Origin: MGBC120314 sp051877855
Lineage (GTDB): Bacteria > Bacillota > Clostridia > Lachnospirales > Lachnospiraceae
Length of the DNA stretch: 64,000 nucleotides
Direction of reading: 5' to 3'
Assembly (NCBI GenBank): GCA_051877855.1
Contig: JBJEJH010000060.1
Span: 3,510-67,509, forward strand
The translations under genes were made by a program, and so were the position numbers. The notes beneath the pieces were generated by a model. The model did not search any database. It was given only the letters and a program-made list of their open reading frames with translations, and had not been told where the DNA came from. Below are positions 7,710 to 17,744 of this stretch, piece after piece; positions within the stretch are counted from its first letter, which is position 1; every line of letters begins with the position of its first letter.

Positions 7710-10700
7710 TTAATCAAGATTGAATAACAATGAAAGCTTAGAAACCGTTACATTCTTCGTGGTAATGCTCAACGGATTCTTTTTGTTATCAATATCGGAC
7801 TGATTACGGTATTCCTTCACGACAATAATGTATGTAGGACTTACTGAGGTAATTCCAAGACCCTCAATCAATTTATCCTTAATCTCCGGCTTTATCAAAG
7901 CGTTGAAGAAATAATTATCCGGCGCCTTGGTGATAGCCGATACCTCTGTGGTCTGATCCGCTGCAAAGGTCTTAAAGAACTGAACCTTTTCCGTATCCGA
8001 AAGTGAAGTTGAATCCGGCATCTTAAACCATCGATCCTGCACCCCTACTTTCTCTGAAGTATACAGATTGTACCATACATCACCCCATCGGTTATCATTA
8101 TCAATATTCTTATAGCGATAGGTCCAATAGTACTCTACCTTAAGAATGGAATTCTTATTGGTACTGCCGGAGAAATCAAAGTTAACATAGGAATCCTGTA
8201 CATCAACATCCTGTGCCGATACTTTCTCAACCAGAATCGTACTACCGGTTTCATACTTATATTGATTCATCATCGGATCCGGATTCAGGATACTAATCAT
8301 ACGATCCTCGTAACTTACTACGCCGTTCTGTGCATTCTGTACCATGAACTCGATGGCACTCTTGGTTGCAATCTTATCATTACGGATCTCCGAAGGACGA
8401 ACTTCCCGGAAATATTCGAAGGCCAGGAAGGTGTTACCACCCGAGTTATTAATACTCTGAACTTCTCCACGATTATAATCAAAGAAGGCTCCGGACAGAT
8501 CTGTATTACCATTGAATGTATAAGCATACGGGTTTGCTATATTCTTAAACATTGAGGTAGAAACCAACCCAAGGGAATCGTACAACATACTACCTAATGC
8601 CGGGGTAGCCACCTGCCTGCCATCAACCGTTGGCCATGCTGTATCACCCTGATATGGATCATATATATTAAAATTATCATTAGTACTATTTTGTTGCAGG
8701 ATTGCCTTATGATCCTCTTCAAAGAATTCATACGGAAAGAGAACTGCAGGATTCCATTTCTGGTACTCGTAGAGAGAACCGGTAAACCATGTGGACATAT
8801 ACGGTCTCATTTCTTCTTCTCTCAGAGCACCCTTTATCTTGTCAAAGGTATAGACCTTGACCCCATTATTGACACTATACTCCGGATCCACATACATATC
8901 AAATACCATGGTCGGATCCACAAATGCAAAGTACATAAGAAGAACCTTGGCCAGATTATTCTCCGTACCATTAATATAGTCACCAGCCTCATTCATTACC
9001 TGTTTTGAATCACCGATCGTTCCTGAAACCTTATCACCGAAGGCCTCACTGACAATTACCGCCGTACGACGAGCCTGAGACTTATCACCGCTTCGTGTAT
9101 AGATCTTAAAGGCCACCTGCCACTCCAGATCCTTCGCATTCGCTGCATTATTACCGAAGAAATTCATGGTGGACTTCACCTTCGTTTTATCATAGGTTAC
9201 ATTACCCGTTGCGGAAATGGAACATAATTCCGGAACACGGGCCAGCACCGGTGTTTTCTCCTCACTATTTATCTGGGTGTGGGTATGAATATCACGGTAG
9301 GAATACTTACTTGACCCTGAAGAATCAAAGTAGGTTGATCCTCCTCCATTGGAGAAGTACACAAAGTCCACATTGTTAATAAACGCATTTACCGTCGCGG
9401 ACTCATGATACTTTAATGTGCCATCTGCATAGTAGTCCGCACTTCCGGCATTCTTAGAATAATCGTAATATACTAACTTATTCAGTTCCTCCGGAGTAAT
9501 GGTTATGACCTGAATATTATACGGCTGATATTCAATATAACTTTCCTTGGTTACCGGATCCACCCTCATGATAGGGTTATAAGTCCTTACATAGTAGTCC
9601 GTATCCGCCATCAGCTGCGGTGCCACCTGTTTTAACTTTGCCACGGTATTATAGGTTTCCTTGTCAAAGTCAAAATCCCAGGAGGAAATCTCATCCACAT
9701 AGGCCGCGGACTCCTCATAAAACTGATTCGAACTATTAAGGAACAATACCTTCGTGCTCACCGGCACACACATTGTCAGCTGGTTATGAATGTTGTGATA
9801 ACGAGGATTGTTCGCATGCTGGCTGGCAATGGTGTTTGGAAGATATACTGAATACTTCTGTCCCGCACTACCACCAAAGGAACATTTCACATAATCCTTC
9901 TTGCCAAGGGTTAACTGATAATAATTCGTGGTATCATAATCCCGGACAATCCACTTGGTATATAATTCGGTAACACCCTCTAACTTCTCATTTCCCTCAT
10001 CAGTATCGAACTCAGCAAGGGTGTTCAAATCCTCCAACACACCATCATCATTGGTGTCCACTAACCATCCGGCAAAAATATATTCATCTACGCAAGGATC
10101 CACCTTAGAATCATCATCACTTGACTTCTTATAACCTAAGTTCATACAGGACTTACGGAAGGTGTAATTCGTAATCAGAAACTCATTTCCACGCGCCGCA
10201 TAACTGCCACCATACATCGCTGAAGCCACGGTTGCCAGAGGATTATAGATCTCCTTCATCACTGCATATTCACCGTAAGCAGCCGTGGAGGTAATATTCC
10301 CTGTAGGACTTGAGAAAGTCTTACTACTTCCATCCCCATAGATCTTAAATGTACCATCTGCGTTCACTTCATACTGACGTAGATAATCATAGTCATAAGA
10401 ATACTGGGTGTTATTGAATTCTCTTGTATAAATGATGGACCTTTCATACAGTCTCTTATACTCCAAAGCATCATCATACTTTCGTTGAAGCAACATATCA
10501 TAATCAGCCTTGGTCATAATTCCCTGTCGGACAATATAACTTTCAAGTTCTGTTAAAACCTCAGAAACCGACTTGGTGCCACGACCGTTTAATTTCTCAA
10601 CCGGCTGACACAAATTTCTAAAATTCGAATGCAGCGGAACATAGGCCTCAATTGGAGTAATCTCCGGTATCGTTGCTGCGTACTGATCCTTCGTCATCAC

Positions 10701-12068
10701 CGCCGGAAGCTCTGTTCTAAATGTATCCAAAGTCATGGAATAACCATTTGCAACGAACTTTTCAGATAAAGTCGCTACAATTGCTGCCACCTCGGCTTGA
10801 ACGGCTGTTTTATCGGTCGAGTTCAACACTAAAGGCTTAGAATTATCCCAATCTTCATGCGGCCAATTACTACCATTATTGTTTGCATAATATGCCGGAT
10901 ACCCTAGTGGGGACAAATACTCTGTATATGCACCATACTGATCAATGTTTCGCCCACTTGATAACTGCTGTTGATAATAAACCTCAGCATTCATACAAAT
11001 GATTTGCACCTTCTTATATGCAAATTCCTTATACAAAAGATCTGTCAACGCAGTTTCAAACGCTTCCTTCTTTGCATCATCAGCAGCACCGGCATTTGTA
11101 ACAGCCGTTGTTACCGTAGAATAATTACTGAAGGTATTAGTATTTCTATACGATGTGATTCTTCCATATGGATCATCATCTGTTCCATCTGTATCATACG
11201 CATTGATCGCATCTAAACGGGCCTGAACATCCGCATTGTACTTATCCAATCGAACCTGATATTCCGCATAATGTTCCTGTTCTTCCGCGAACTCCCTACT
11301 ATGGGCTGTATTATATTCTAAGAGAATCTTTTCAATCAGATTCATACGAACCGTGGTCTCTTCACTTAAGGAAGAGGCTGTATCCGTATCTGCCTTGGTT
11401 AACTGAATGCCGTCATGCGTAACGCCCTCTGCGTCCACGCTGCCATATACATCTGTGTAGGAAAGATCAAAGAAACCGGCATCACCTATATGCGGTCTGA
11501 TTTCACTGATTGCCGCTGACGGAGTAATCTCAAGCACCACATAGGGATTATCGATGGTACCTACCTCCGACAAACGCAGCTCTGTATTATCGCCGGTCTT
11601 TTTAATATTAGTTTTATAGATACCCGGATTTTTGGCTGTATCAGCGCCGGTATAATCCTGTACCGTTCCGGTTGCATCCGTGAACTTAAATTTAATTGAC
11701 TCATCATAAAGATCGCTATCTTCATTCATGGTGAAACGATAAGAGCTCTTCGTGGCAGAAACCACGCCAATATCTTCGATTGGCGTATCCCCATCAACAT
11801 TTTCTGCCGGATTCAGGGATTCCTCTGTGGCAAAATTCATTGTTCCCGCAATATTTTCCATCAATGCCTGAAGATTATCGGCACTTGCTACATTCTTGGA
11901 TTCTGTCAGAAAATCTTCTAAAACAGTCCCACCATCCTTGGTTGCTGCAGATACCGTCCGAACATCGGATGTGGACCACAGGGTTACCGGAGTCATGGAA
12001 ACAACAAGTACACCGGCTAAGAGTAACGATATCGGTCTTTTATAATTCTTCGTAAATCTTAAACTCAT
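7710..12068 (-). CDS. Large secreted protein, candidate pilus-associated adhesin
   Basis: This is a 1452-residue exported protein. It begins with a Sec signal peptide (KNYKRPISLLLAGVLVVSM, then cleavage near VSAAT, about residue 42). A middle region (about 630-710) resembles an InlB-type beta-grasp repeat (IFAGWLVDTNDDG) and contains an EF-hand-like loop DTNDDGVLED. I see no membrane anchor, LPXTG motif or prepilin motif, and recognise no catalytic domain. It is the last gene of the type IV pilus operon, 14 bp after a prepilin-type gene. That position recalls PilY1-like tip adhesins, but no sequence relation to PilY1 is claimed. Start 12068 is favoured by AAAGGAG; another in-frame ATG lies at 12092. 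Confidence 0.8.
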   Translation of the reverse strand: MSLRFTKNYKRPISLLLAGVLVVSMTPVTLWSTSDVRTVSAATKDGGTVLEDFLTESKNVASADNLQALMENIAGTMNFATEESLNPAENVDGDTPIEDIGVVSATKSSYRFTMNEDSDLYDESIKFKFTDATGTVQDYTGADTAKNPGIYKTNIKKTGDNTELRLSEVGTIDNPYVVLEITPSAAISEIRPHIGDAGFFDLSYTDVYGSVDAEGVTHDGIQLTKADTDTASSLSEETTVRMNLIEKILLEYNTAHSREFAEEQEHYAEYQVRLDKYNADVQARLDAINAYDTDGTDDDPYGRITSYRNTNTFSNYSTVTTAVTNAGAADDAKKEAFETALTDLLYKEFAYKKVQIICMNAEVYYQQQLSSGRNIDQYGAYTEYLSPLGYPAYYANNNGSNWPHEDWDNSKPLVLNSTDKTAVQAEVAAIVATLSEKFVANGYSMTLDTFRTELPAVMTKDQYAATIPEITPIEAYVPLHSNFRNLCQPVEKLNGRGTKSVSEVLTELESYIVRQGIMTKADYDMLLQRKYDDALEYKRLYERSIIYTREFNNTQYSYDYDYLRQYEVNADGTFKIYGDGSSKTFSSPTGNITSTAAYGEYAVMKEIYNPLATVASAMYGGSYAARGNEFLITNYTFRKSCMNLGYKKSSDDDSKVDPCVDEYIFAGWLVDTNDDGVLEDLNTLAEFDTDEGNEKLEGVTELYTKWIVRDYDTTNYYQLTLGKKDYVKCSFGGSAGQKYSVYLPNTIASQHANNPRYHNIHNQLTMCVPVSTKVLFLNSSNQFYEESAAYVDEISSWDFDFDKETYNTVAKLKQVAPQLMADTDYYVRTYNPIMRVDPVTKESYIEYQPYNIQVITITPEELNKLVYYDYSKNAGSADYYADGTLKYHESATVNAFINNVDFVYFSNGGGSTYFDSSGSSKYSYRDIHTHTQINSEEKTPVLARVPELCSISATGNVTYDKTKVKSTMNFFGNNAANAKDLEWQVAFKIYTRSGDKSQARRTAVIVSEAFGDKVSGTIGDSKQVMNEAGDYINGTENNLAKVLLMYFAFVDPTMVFDMYVDPEYSVNNGVKVYTFDKIKGALREEEMRPYMSTWFTGSLYEYQKWNPAVLFPYEFFEEDHKAILQQNSTNDNFNIYDPYQGDTAWPTVDGRQVATPALGSMLYDSLGLVSTSMFKNIANPYAYTFNGNTDLSGAFFDYNRGEVQSINNSGGNTFLAFEYFREVRPSEIRNDKIATKSAIEFMVQNAQNGVVSYEDRMISILNPDPMMNQYKYETGSTILVEKVSAQDVDVQDSYVNFDFSGSTNKNSILKVEYYWTYRYKNIDNDNRWGDVWYNLYTSEKVGVQDRWFKMPDSTSLSDTEKVQFFKTFAADQTTEVSAITKAPDNYFFNALIKPEIKDKLIEGLGITSVSPTYIIVVKEYRNQSDIDNKKNPLSITTKNVTVSKLSLLFNLD

Positions 12069-12081
12069 TTTCCCATCTCCT

Positions 12082-12747
12082 TTACCTGTCATATGCTGTA
12101 TACTTCGTTGTGCCGGAACTATCCGTTAATGAAACTTCATTTAAATGATTACGGCAATCTGCAGTAATCTCAAAATTAGCCGCCGCAAGATTATGGCGAA
12201 GTCTGAATTCAATGTCTACTTTAACCGGATTAATTACACCTTTCTCCGGAGCAGCCGTAGCTCCCGTTGACGGATCTTCCGTTGTGGAATCATCCATAAT
12301 ATCCGCTTTGGCAAAAGATATATTGAAACCTTCAACCTGCTTGGAAATCAGGTAACCATCCCTGGCAAATGTAGAAATATCCGGAATAGGATCTGATACA
12401 TTAAATACCACTACATACAAAGATGTATTGGCACTATCATAATACAAAATTCTTTTTTCGCCTTTTCCGGTAGCATAAGTATCCGTGCCTCCTGCGCCAG
12501 GAGCCGTAGTAAAGAGCTTGTAAACACCTGTCGTATTATCAAATTCCATTCCGTTGGCCTCCATAATGGCCTCTGTAAGGTAATTGGTCACAATCTGTGC
12601 TTCATTTTGCAGTTCTACATTGGAGGATTGTCTTTCAAAAAATCTTGTCGCATTGACCAGCATTTCCGTAATAATAAGCATTACAATGGACATAATACCT
12701 ATCGCAACAACTAATTCAATTAAAGATATACCTTTGTTATTTTTCAT
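12082..12747 (-). CDS. Prepilin-type minor pilin
   Basis: The 221-residue protein begins MKNNKGISLIELVVAIGIMS, a class III (prepilin) signal cut after Gly6 with Glu at mature position 5, followed by the hydrophobic helix. The remainder has no recognised domain. It probably acts as a minor pilin in the priming complex, like PilV or GspI/J. It lies in the pilus operon 41 bp after the next upstream prepilin gene and just before the large secreted protein. Confidence 0.88.
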   Translation of the reverse strand: MKNNKGISLIELVVAIGIMSIVMLIITEMLVNATRFFERQSSNVELQNEAQIVTNYLTEAIMEANGMEFDNTTGVYKLFTTAPGAGGTDTYATGKGEKRILYYDSANTSLYVVVFNVSDPIPDISTFARDGYLISKQVEGFNISFAKADIMDDSTTEDPSTGATAAPEKGVINPVKVDIEFRLRHNLAAANFEITADCRNHLNEVSLTDSSGTTKYTAYDR

Positions 12748-12788
12748 TTTGCACCTGCCATTCTATGTCTATGCTCATTTCTACATCA

Positions 12789-13373
12789 TTAACGGTTCGG
12801 TTGATCAATCTCACCTGTCAGACAGTATATTCGAAGAATTCTATTGCCGGCTCCGATTCCAAGACGAATATCCGCATATCCGCCTAACGGAGCATCCACT
12901 GTTCCGGCTGCACTGGTAATCGTTGCTAATGCACCTGTATTTTTCTTAAAGGTTAAGGACTTTAGTGGGGAATAGTCTGCTTTGATTGAATCATCTGCAT
13001 TATATATACAGATATCTATCGCATCCACACGGTTACTCAGTACCTCTTCATCGAAAATCACTTCCGAATCGATAACGGCTCCTGTAGTGGGATCAACATT
13101 TGCAAGTCGGATATTTTTTAATACAAACACACCACTGCTGTCATCCACAGTAAATGCCCAGGAACCTTGTTTTGCCATTGCCTGCGTACGACTGGATGCA
13201 ACGGTCGAGTATAAGGTCTTCGTAGCTTTCTTTATATCGCCTCGTACCAGATACGTTGCTGCAGACGCAGTTAACGTCATTAAGATTGCAATAATACCAA
13301 TCACAACAAGTAATTCCATCAGGGTGAAACCATTGTTATTTGATTTTAAGGAAAATTTATTCTCATTCATCAT
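12789..13373 (-). CDS. Prepilin-type minor pilin (GspH/FimT-like)
   Basis: The 194-residue protein has the prepilin motif NNNGFTLMELLVVIGIIAIL at about residues 13-32, with Glu5 of the mature form. The soluble part is beta-rich, as in GspH/FimT minor pseudopilins. The start at 13373 follows GAGGGAG by 7 bases and avoids overlap with the previous gene. It is probably part of the tip-priming complex with its neighbours. Confidence 0.88.
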   Translation of the reverse strand: MMNENKFSLKSNNNGFTLMELLVVIGIIAILMTLTASAATYLVRGDIKKATKTLYSTVASSRTQAMAKQGSWAFTVDDSSGVFVLKNIRLANVDPTTGAVIDSEVIFDEEVLSNRVDAIDICIYNADDSIKADYSPLKSLTFKKNTGALATITSAAGTVDAPLGGYADIRLGIGAGNRILRIYCLTGEIDQPNR

Positions 13374-13377
13374 GGCA

Positions 13378-15999
13378 TTACTCCCTCTCATATCGACTCC
13401 AGTTATCGTAGTAAATTACATCGGAATAATCTAATGTATTAATGATCTGCTCGTCTGCAGATCCAAGTGTTAAATTAATTGGATAGAAATAAAATACATC
13501 ACTGATTGGTTTTCCGTCCTGAGCAGTACTTGAATCCTGTTCTCTTGTTAATAATGCATTTGCAAGAGCCGGATCACTGGTTAAAGTACCTCCTTCAGCA
13601 ACTCGGATGGATCCTGTTGATACAATCAAACCTCTTACGGAGCCTTCAATCGTAACATCTCCATCCACAACAGCTACTCCTCGGAATCCATTCGGAATCG
13701 TTGCATTACCTGCAATGTACGTTAACGTTGCCGTTGCAGATCCATCGCCACCGGTAATATTCGGCTGGGAATGACTCAATCCTGCATATTGCGACAATCT
13801 TGAATAATTAATCATATTGGAAACCGCCGAACGTGACAATTGCAAATTGTCGATATCACGAACATCGGATGTATATTTATCCTTGGTTTCCGGATTAAAT
13901 CTCTTACCAACCGTTGTAACACTAAGATCCTGACACGGAACCAGTTTATAATCATCCAGCTGGTCACGGGTCGCATCGTCCGGAGCACCTGCAGTATCCA
14001 CCAAAAGACTCTTCATCAGACGATATCTCTTACGATATACACTTGCATAACCGATACTGACACTTTCCGTTCTCTCCGCATTCAACTGAACATCTGCTTT
14101 ATCCGCAGCTCCCGTTGCATCTACAAAAGCGCCCACAGAGAACTTCGAATCTACGCTGTACGCTGCAATCGGCTCACTTGGATCATTATTCTGATCCACT
14201 GCATTCTCACGCACACGATCTCTTACCTGTTTATGTATATCCTCCTGACCAAGACCGGTAATGGTATCGGTTGAAAGAATTGCATCCGCATAGTAACTCT
14301 GTCCCGACGGCGTTGCAAAATTCAAATAATAAAAGTAGTATACCTTATCGCCTTTGGTATAACTCTTTACAATAACCGGATTTGTCGTATTCAGCCATCC
14401 GTTAGAATATGCAAAATACGGACCAATGGTAGTTCCAACACCATTTTTGATGTTATTGGTAATACTTTCAACATTAACTCCCGACGTAGTAGGATCTTTT
14501 CTCGTCGGATTGGATGTACCGGAACCCATATATGCAGCCGGTACAAGATATATATCCTGATTACTCTTTATAGCAAGGGACTCACCGGTTCGATAATTAC
14601 TTACACCGGCCAAATCCACATATCCCAATCCATAAATATGTAATGCTTTCATCTTATTCTCAGCATTACCCATAATAACGGATGAGCCCGAACCGTTTAC
14701 AATGATTGCACTACTGGTATTCTGTGCAACACCACCATCCGTTGTATTCGTACCGAATCCATAATAATATCCACCCGTACAGATGACGCTGCTTTCTTCT
14801 CCATCCAGCTGCAAATCATCCTGAAGATACATCTCTGTTCCGGATGCTGTAAGCTGGGAAAAATGAGTATTTCCCGGTGTTGTAGAAGTTTTCTTCAGCA
14901 CAATACTGTTACACCAGACTTTTCCTTTACCAAATGTCACCTGTGCACTGTTAGCCGCTGAACTCTTGATTGCAATATTATCCGTTACAACAACAGCCAT
15001 TTTTTCATACCAGTTGTTCGTATTTGGTAAAAATTTAACCGTACAATAATTTACATTGATACCATTTTCTGTACTTCCGCTTGCTTCAATAGCCGTATTA
15101 TTACCCGAAGAAACGCATCCATTGACATTAATCACTGCACCTGCTTTATCGAAGTCGATTGTGCGGTTTGCAATCAATACATAATCCAGGAATGTATCAA
15201 TATCTGATTCCGAACTTGCCGGACTTGCAAAGGTAAAATCCCAGTCCGGATACTTAATTACAATGTCAAAGGTATAATTGGATTCAAAATTCGTCTTTTT
15301 ATCAATATAATTAATATGTACATCATTAATCGTAATCTCAGGATACTTGATTTCAACACCGGCATCATCAACATAGCTTCCGCCCTCCGGTTTACATACA
15401 ATATCTCCCTTAATCTGAAGCTTTGGCTTCTTATCCGGATCGACGGAAGTAACAGTACCCGCAGCATTTTTCTCATCACGTCCAATGATTTCACAAAGCA
15501 TATCTTGTACTTTGTCAAACTTTGCTTTTTTATTAATATCCGCATCGTTGGGCTCAAATTTTAATTCCGATGTCGCAAGATCCGTCATCAACTGAAGATT
15601 ATTCGGATCAGACAAAGGATCCTGTTTCACAAGCCCCAGATAGAGCATCACGTTCTTATAATAGGTCTGCTTCAAATAATCATTCAATTCATTCTTACCG
15701 GTAATCGTGCCTGACGTAAGTTTCGACATTGTATCAACATAGGATTCACCCAGAATACCCAGTGAATTCATACCCAGATCCGCATAGATCTTGGCCGAAT
15801 ATTCTTCACCTTCATAGAAATTCTGTCTTGACTGGTAATCAATAACCTTCATTCGATATCCGGAAACACTTAATGCAAGAACTAAAGATGCAAGAAGTCC
15901 GATAAAGAGACAAGCAACGATAACGAAAACTAACGTAGAACCATTATCATTTCTGGTATTTCGCATTTTCCTGCCAATGCAATTCCAAAGATTCTTCAT
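13378..15999 (-). CDS. Large PilX-like pilus assembly protein
   Basis: At 873 residues this is far longer than typical PilX (about 170-200). The N-terminus NDNGSTLVFVIVACLFIGLL (about 18-37), followed by a long hydrophobic helix and FYEGEEYSAKIY, fits the PilX/GspK pattern: a Gly cleavage site and pilin helix, but no Glu at mature position 5. The large soluble part has polar repeats suggesting beta-structure (for example VDGDVTIEGSVRGLIVSTGS near 775-795, like polymer-forming or beta-helix folds). It may be a tip or minor pilin carrying a large extracellular domain. It overlaps no neighbour and follows the preceding prepilin gene by 3 bp. Confidence 0.78.
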   Translation of the reverse strand: MKNLWNCIGRKMRNTRNDNGSTLVFVIVACLFIGLLASLVLALSVSGYRMKVIDYQSRQNFYEGEEYSAKIYADLGMNSLGILGESYVDTMSKLTSGTITGKNELNDYLKQTYYKNVMLYLGLVKQDPLSDPNNLQLMTDLATSELKFEPNDADINKKAKFDKVQDMLCEIIGRDEKNAAGTVTSVDPDKKPKLQIKGDIVCKPEGGSYVDDAGVEIKYPEITINDVHINYIDKKTNFESNYTFDIVIKYPDWDFTFASPASSESDIDTFLDYVLIANRTIDFDKAGAVINVNGCVSSGNNTAIEASGSTENGINVNYCTVKFLPNTNNWYEKMAVVVTDNIAIKSSAANSAQVTFGKGKVWCNSIVLKKTSTTPGNTHFSQLTASGTEMYLQDDLQLDGEESSVICTGGYYYGFGTNTTDGGVAQNTSSAIIVNGSGSSVIMGNAENKMKALHIYGLGYVDLAGVSNYRTGESLAIKSNQDIYLVPAAYMGSGTSNPTRKDPTTSGVNVESITNNIKNGVGTTIGPYFAYSNGWLNTTNPVIVKSYTKGDKVYYFYYLNFATPSGQSYYADAILSTDTITGLGQEDIHKQVRDRVRENAVDQNNDPSEPIAAYSVDSKFSVGAFVDATGAADKADVQLNAERTESVSIGYASVYRKRYRLMKSLLVDTAGAPDDATRDQLDDYKLVPCQDLSVTTVGKRFNPETKDKYTSDVRDIDNLQLSRSAVSNMINYSRLSQYAGLSHSQPNITGGDGSATATLTYIAGNATIPNGFRGVAVVDGDVTIEGSVRGLIVSTGSIRVAEGGTLTSDPALANALLTREQDSSTAQDGKPISDVFYFYPINLTLGSADEQIINTLDYSDVIYYDNWSRYERE

Positions 16000-16002
16000 T
16001 GC

Positions 16003-17649
16003 TTATTCCTCCTTTACCGTATTAACTGTTGCCACTTTATTTCCTTCATTATCATAAACAATAATTTCCATCTCATATAAATTTGTATGAGTCTTACTGG
16101 TTGAATTAGTCATATAACACTCTGCGGTAATATTATTCGTTGAATTACTAATAATATCACTACTATTGGTATAGAACTGAAAATTAAACTTTGTCAGCGG
16201 TTTTGCCTTAGTTGGTGTTGGCTGTCCCAATGTAAATGAACAGTTCTTAACCTTCGTAGTCAGACTCTTTCCCGCAGACATCGCCTTCGTATGTGTAGTA
16301 TCCTGCACTACAAAGAAGGTACGTAAAACATTCTTGGCATCCACCGGTATTTCGTTCTTAATCTTGATTACATCATTTGCATCTGCTGTTGAACTTGAAT
16401 AAATATCAAACGGCGTATACAAAATATAGAAATCCGGAACCTTATCTCCTGTTCCATCCGCCTTATAGGTTTGTTCCGAACCATCTTTATTCGGCACTTT
16501 TATTTCCTGTACAAAAGAAGCCTTCAAGCCGCCTAATCCCTCATAATATCCTTCCGCACCCGCGGTTGTAGGAATTTCATGAAGATAGCTGATGGTGTAC
16601 TCCGAACCGGTTACAGAAATCGTATACTTCGTTACCGCACCATCCTCGTGACCATTCATGCCTGCCATGATTGTACTCAGATTCTTTCCGTAAGGCATTC
16701 CGTTTGCTTTAAGAAGCGGCATATCAAAGTTGAATGTGTACTTGATTGAAACTAAACAATAATACTTTACGCCACCGGAAACTAACTTCTGCTGAAAATC
16801 AAACTCCGTTTCCTTTTGAATATCAATGGAGCTCGTGATACCTGTATACGGGATATATCTTGCACAAAACGTGGATTCAACATTGTGCGCATCCACCTGT
16901 GCCAATGCTGCTTTACCAACATTTTCCGCCGCTACCGCTTTACAGATTACATTGAGCATATCTTCCGCAACGTTAATGTCATACTGGTTAATATCTTCCG
17001 AAAGAATAACACTGGTACCATCGTAAATGTTCTTTACTTCCGGAACAACAAAGGAATTGGTACCGACATTCTCATTGATGATATAAATTCCATCCGTTCT
17101 TACAACTGCTCCATCCTTACCATACGCACTCTGCTCATAAGTTGTTTTACGAGGGTCCGTTGCATCATGTGTTGAAGGATCATCCAGTACCTTTCCGATT
17201 TCAGAATTTTTTGCTGTATTAATGGACTTTAAGGTAACATCTACCGTATAATCACCAAAGCCACTCACCGCATTTACTCTGGAATTATAATCAAAATTAG
17301 CGATATCATTGAAAAGAATGGTACGAACGCCGCTTGTAGAATCCGTTGTATCCACTCCACTCTTCACAACCATCTTGCCGCTGCCGGGGTCTGCCGGATC
17401 CGGTTCTTTTTCTGCATATAATGCTAACAAGCCGTTGGATCCATCCAGTGGGGTGGCACGAAATACTTCTGCAACTTCCTGGGCAACATCCTCTGCCATC
17501 TGCAGTTTAGATGTTTTCAAATAAGTTCTTGCAGCAAGAACAAATCCGTTGAACAGCACGGTTCCAACAATCGATAAGATGCCGATTGCAACAAGCAATT
17601 CAACCAATGTAAATCCATCATTTCCATGAAGTGATCTGTTTGTTTTCAT
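16003..17649 (-). CDS. Long prepilin-type protein
   Basis: This 548-residue protein has a class III signal HGNDGFTLVELLVAIGILS near residues 8-26, with Glu5 of the mature form, so it should be processed by a prepilin peptidase. The soluble part (about 500 residues) is unusually long for a pilin and has no domain I recognise. Start 17649 has AGGAG 7 bases upstream; an in-frame ATG exists at 17670. It lies between pilO and the PilX-like gene, so a minor-pilin or tip role is likely. Confidence 0.82.
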   Translation of the reverse strand: MKTNRSLHGNDGFTLVELLVAIGILSIVGTVLFNGFVLAARTYLKTSKLQMAEDVAQEVAEVFRATPLDGSNGLLALYAEKEPDPADPGSGKMVVKSGVDTTDSTSGVRTILFNDIANFDYNSRVNAVSGFGDYTVDVTLKSINTAKNSEIGKVLDDPSTHDATDPRKTTYEQSAYGKDGAVVRTDGIYIINENVGTNSFVVPEVKNIYDGTSVILSEDINQYDINVAEDMLNVICKAVAAENVGKAALAQVDAHNVESTFCARYIPYTGITSSIDIQKETEFDFQQKLVSGGVKYYCLVSIKYTFNFDMPLLKANGMPYGKNLSTIMAGMNGHEDGAVTKYTISVTGSEYTISYLHEIPTTAGAEGYYEGLGGLKASFVQEIKVPNKDGSEQTYKADGTGDKVPDFYILYTPFDIYSSSTADANDVIKIKNEIPVDAKNVLRTFFVVQDTTHTKAMSAGKSLTTKVKNCSFTLGQPTPTKAKPLTKFNFQFYTNSSDIISNSTNNITAECYMTNSTSKTHTNLYEMEIIVYDNEGNKVATVNTVKEE

Positions 17650-17744
17650 ATGCACACTCCTGTAAATCAAATTCTAAAAAAATCCACTCAATACTCTATA
17701 ACTACAAGTAAGCATCGCAACAGAATCGTTGCGATGCTGCTTAA

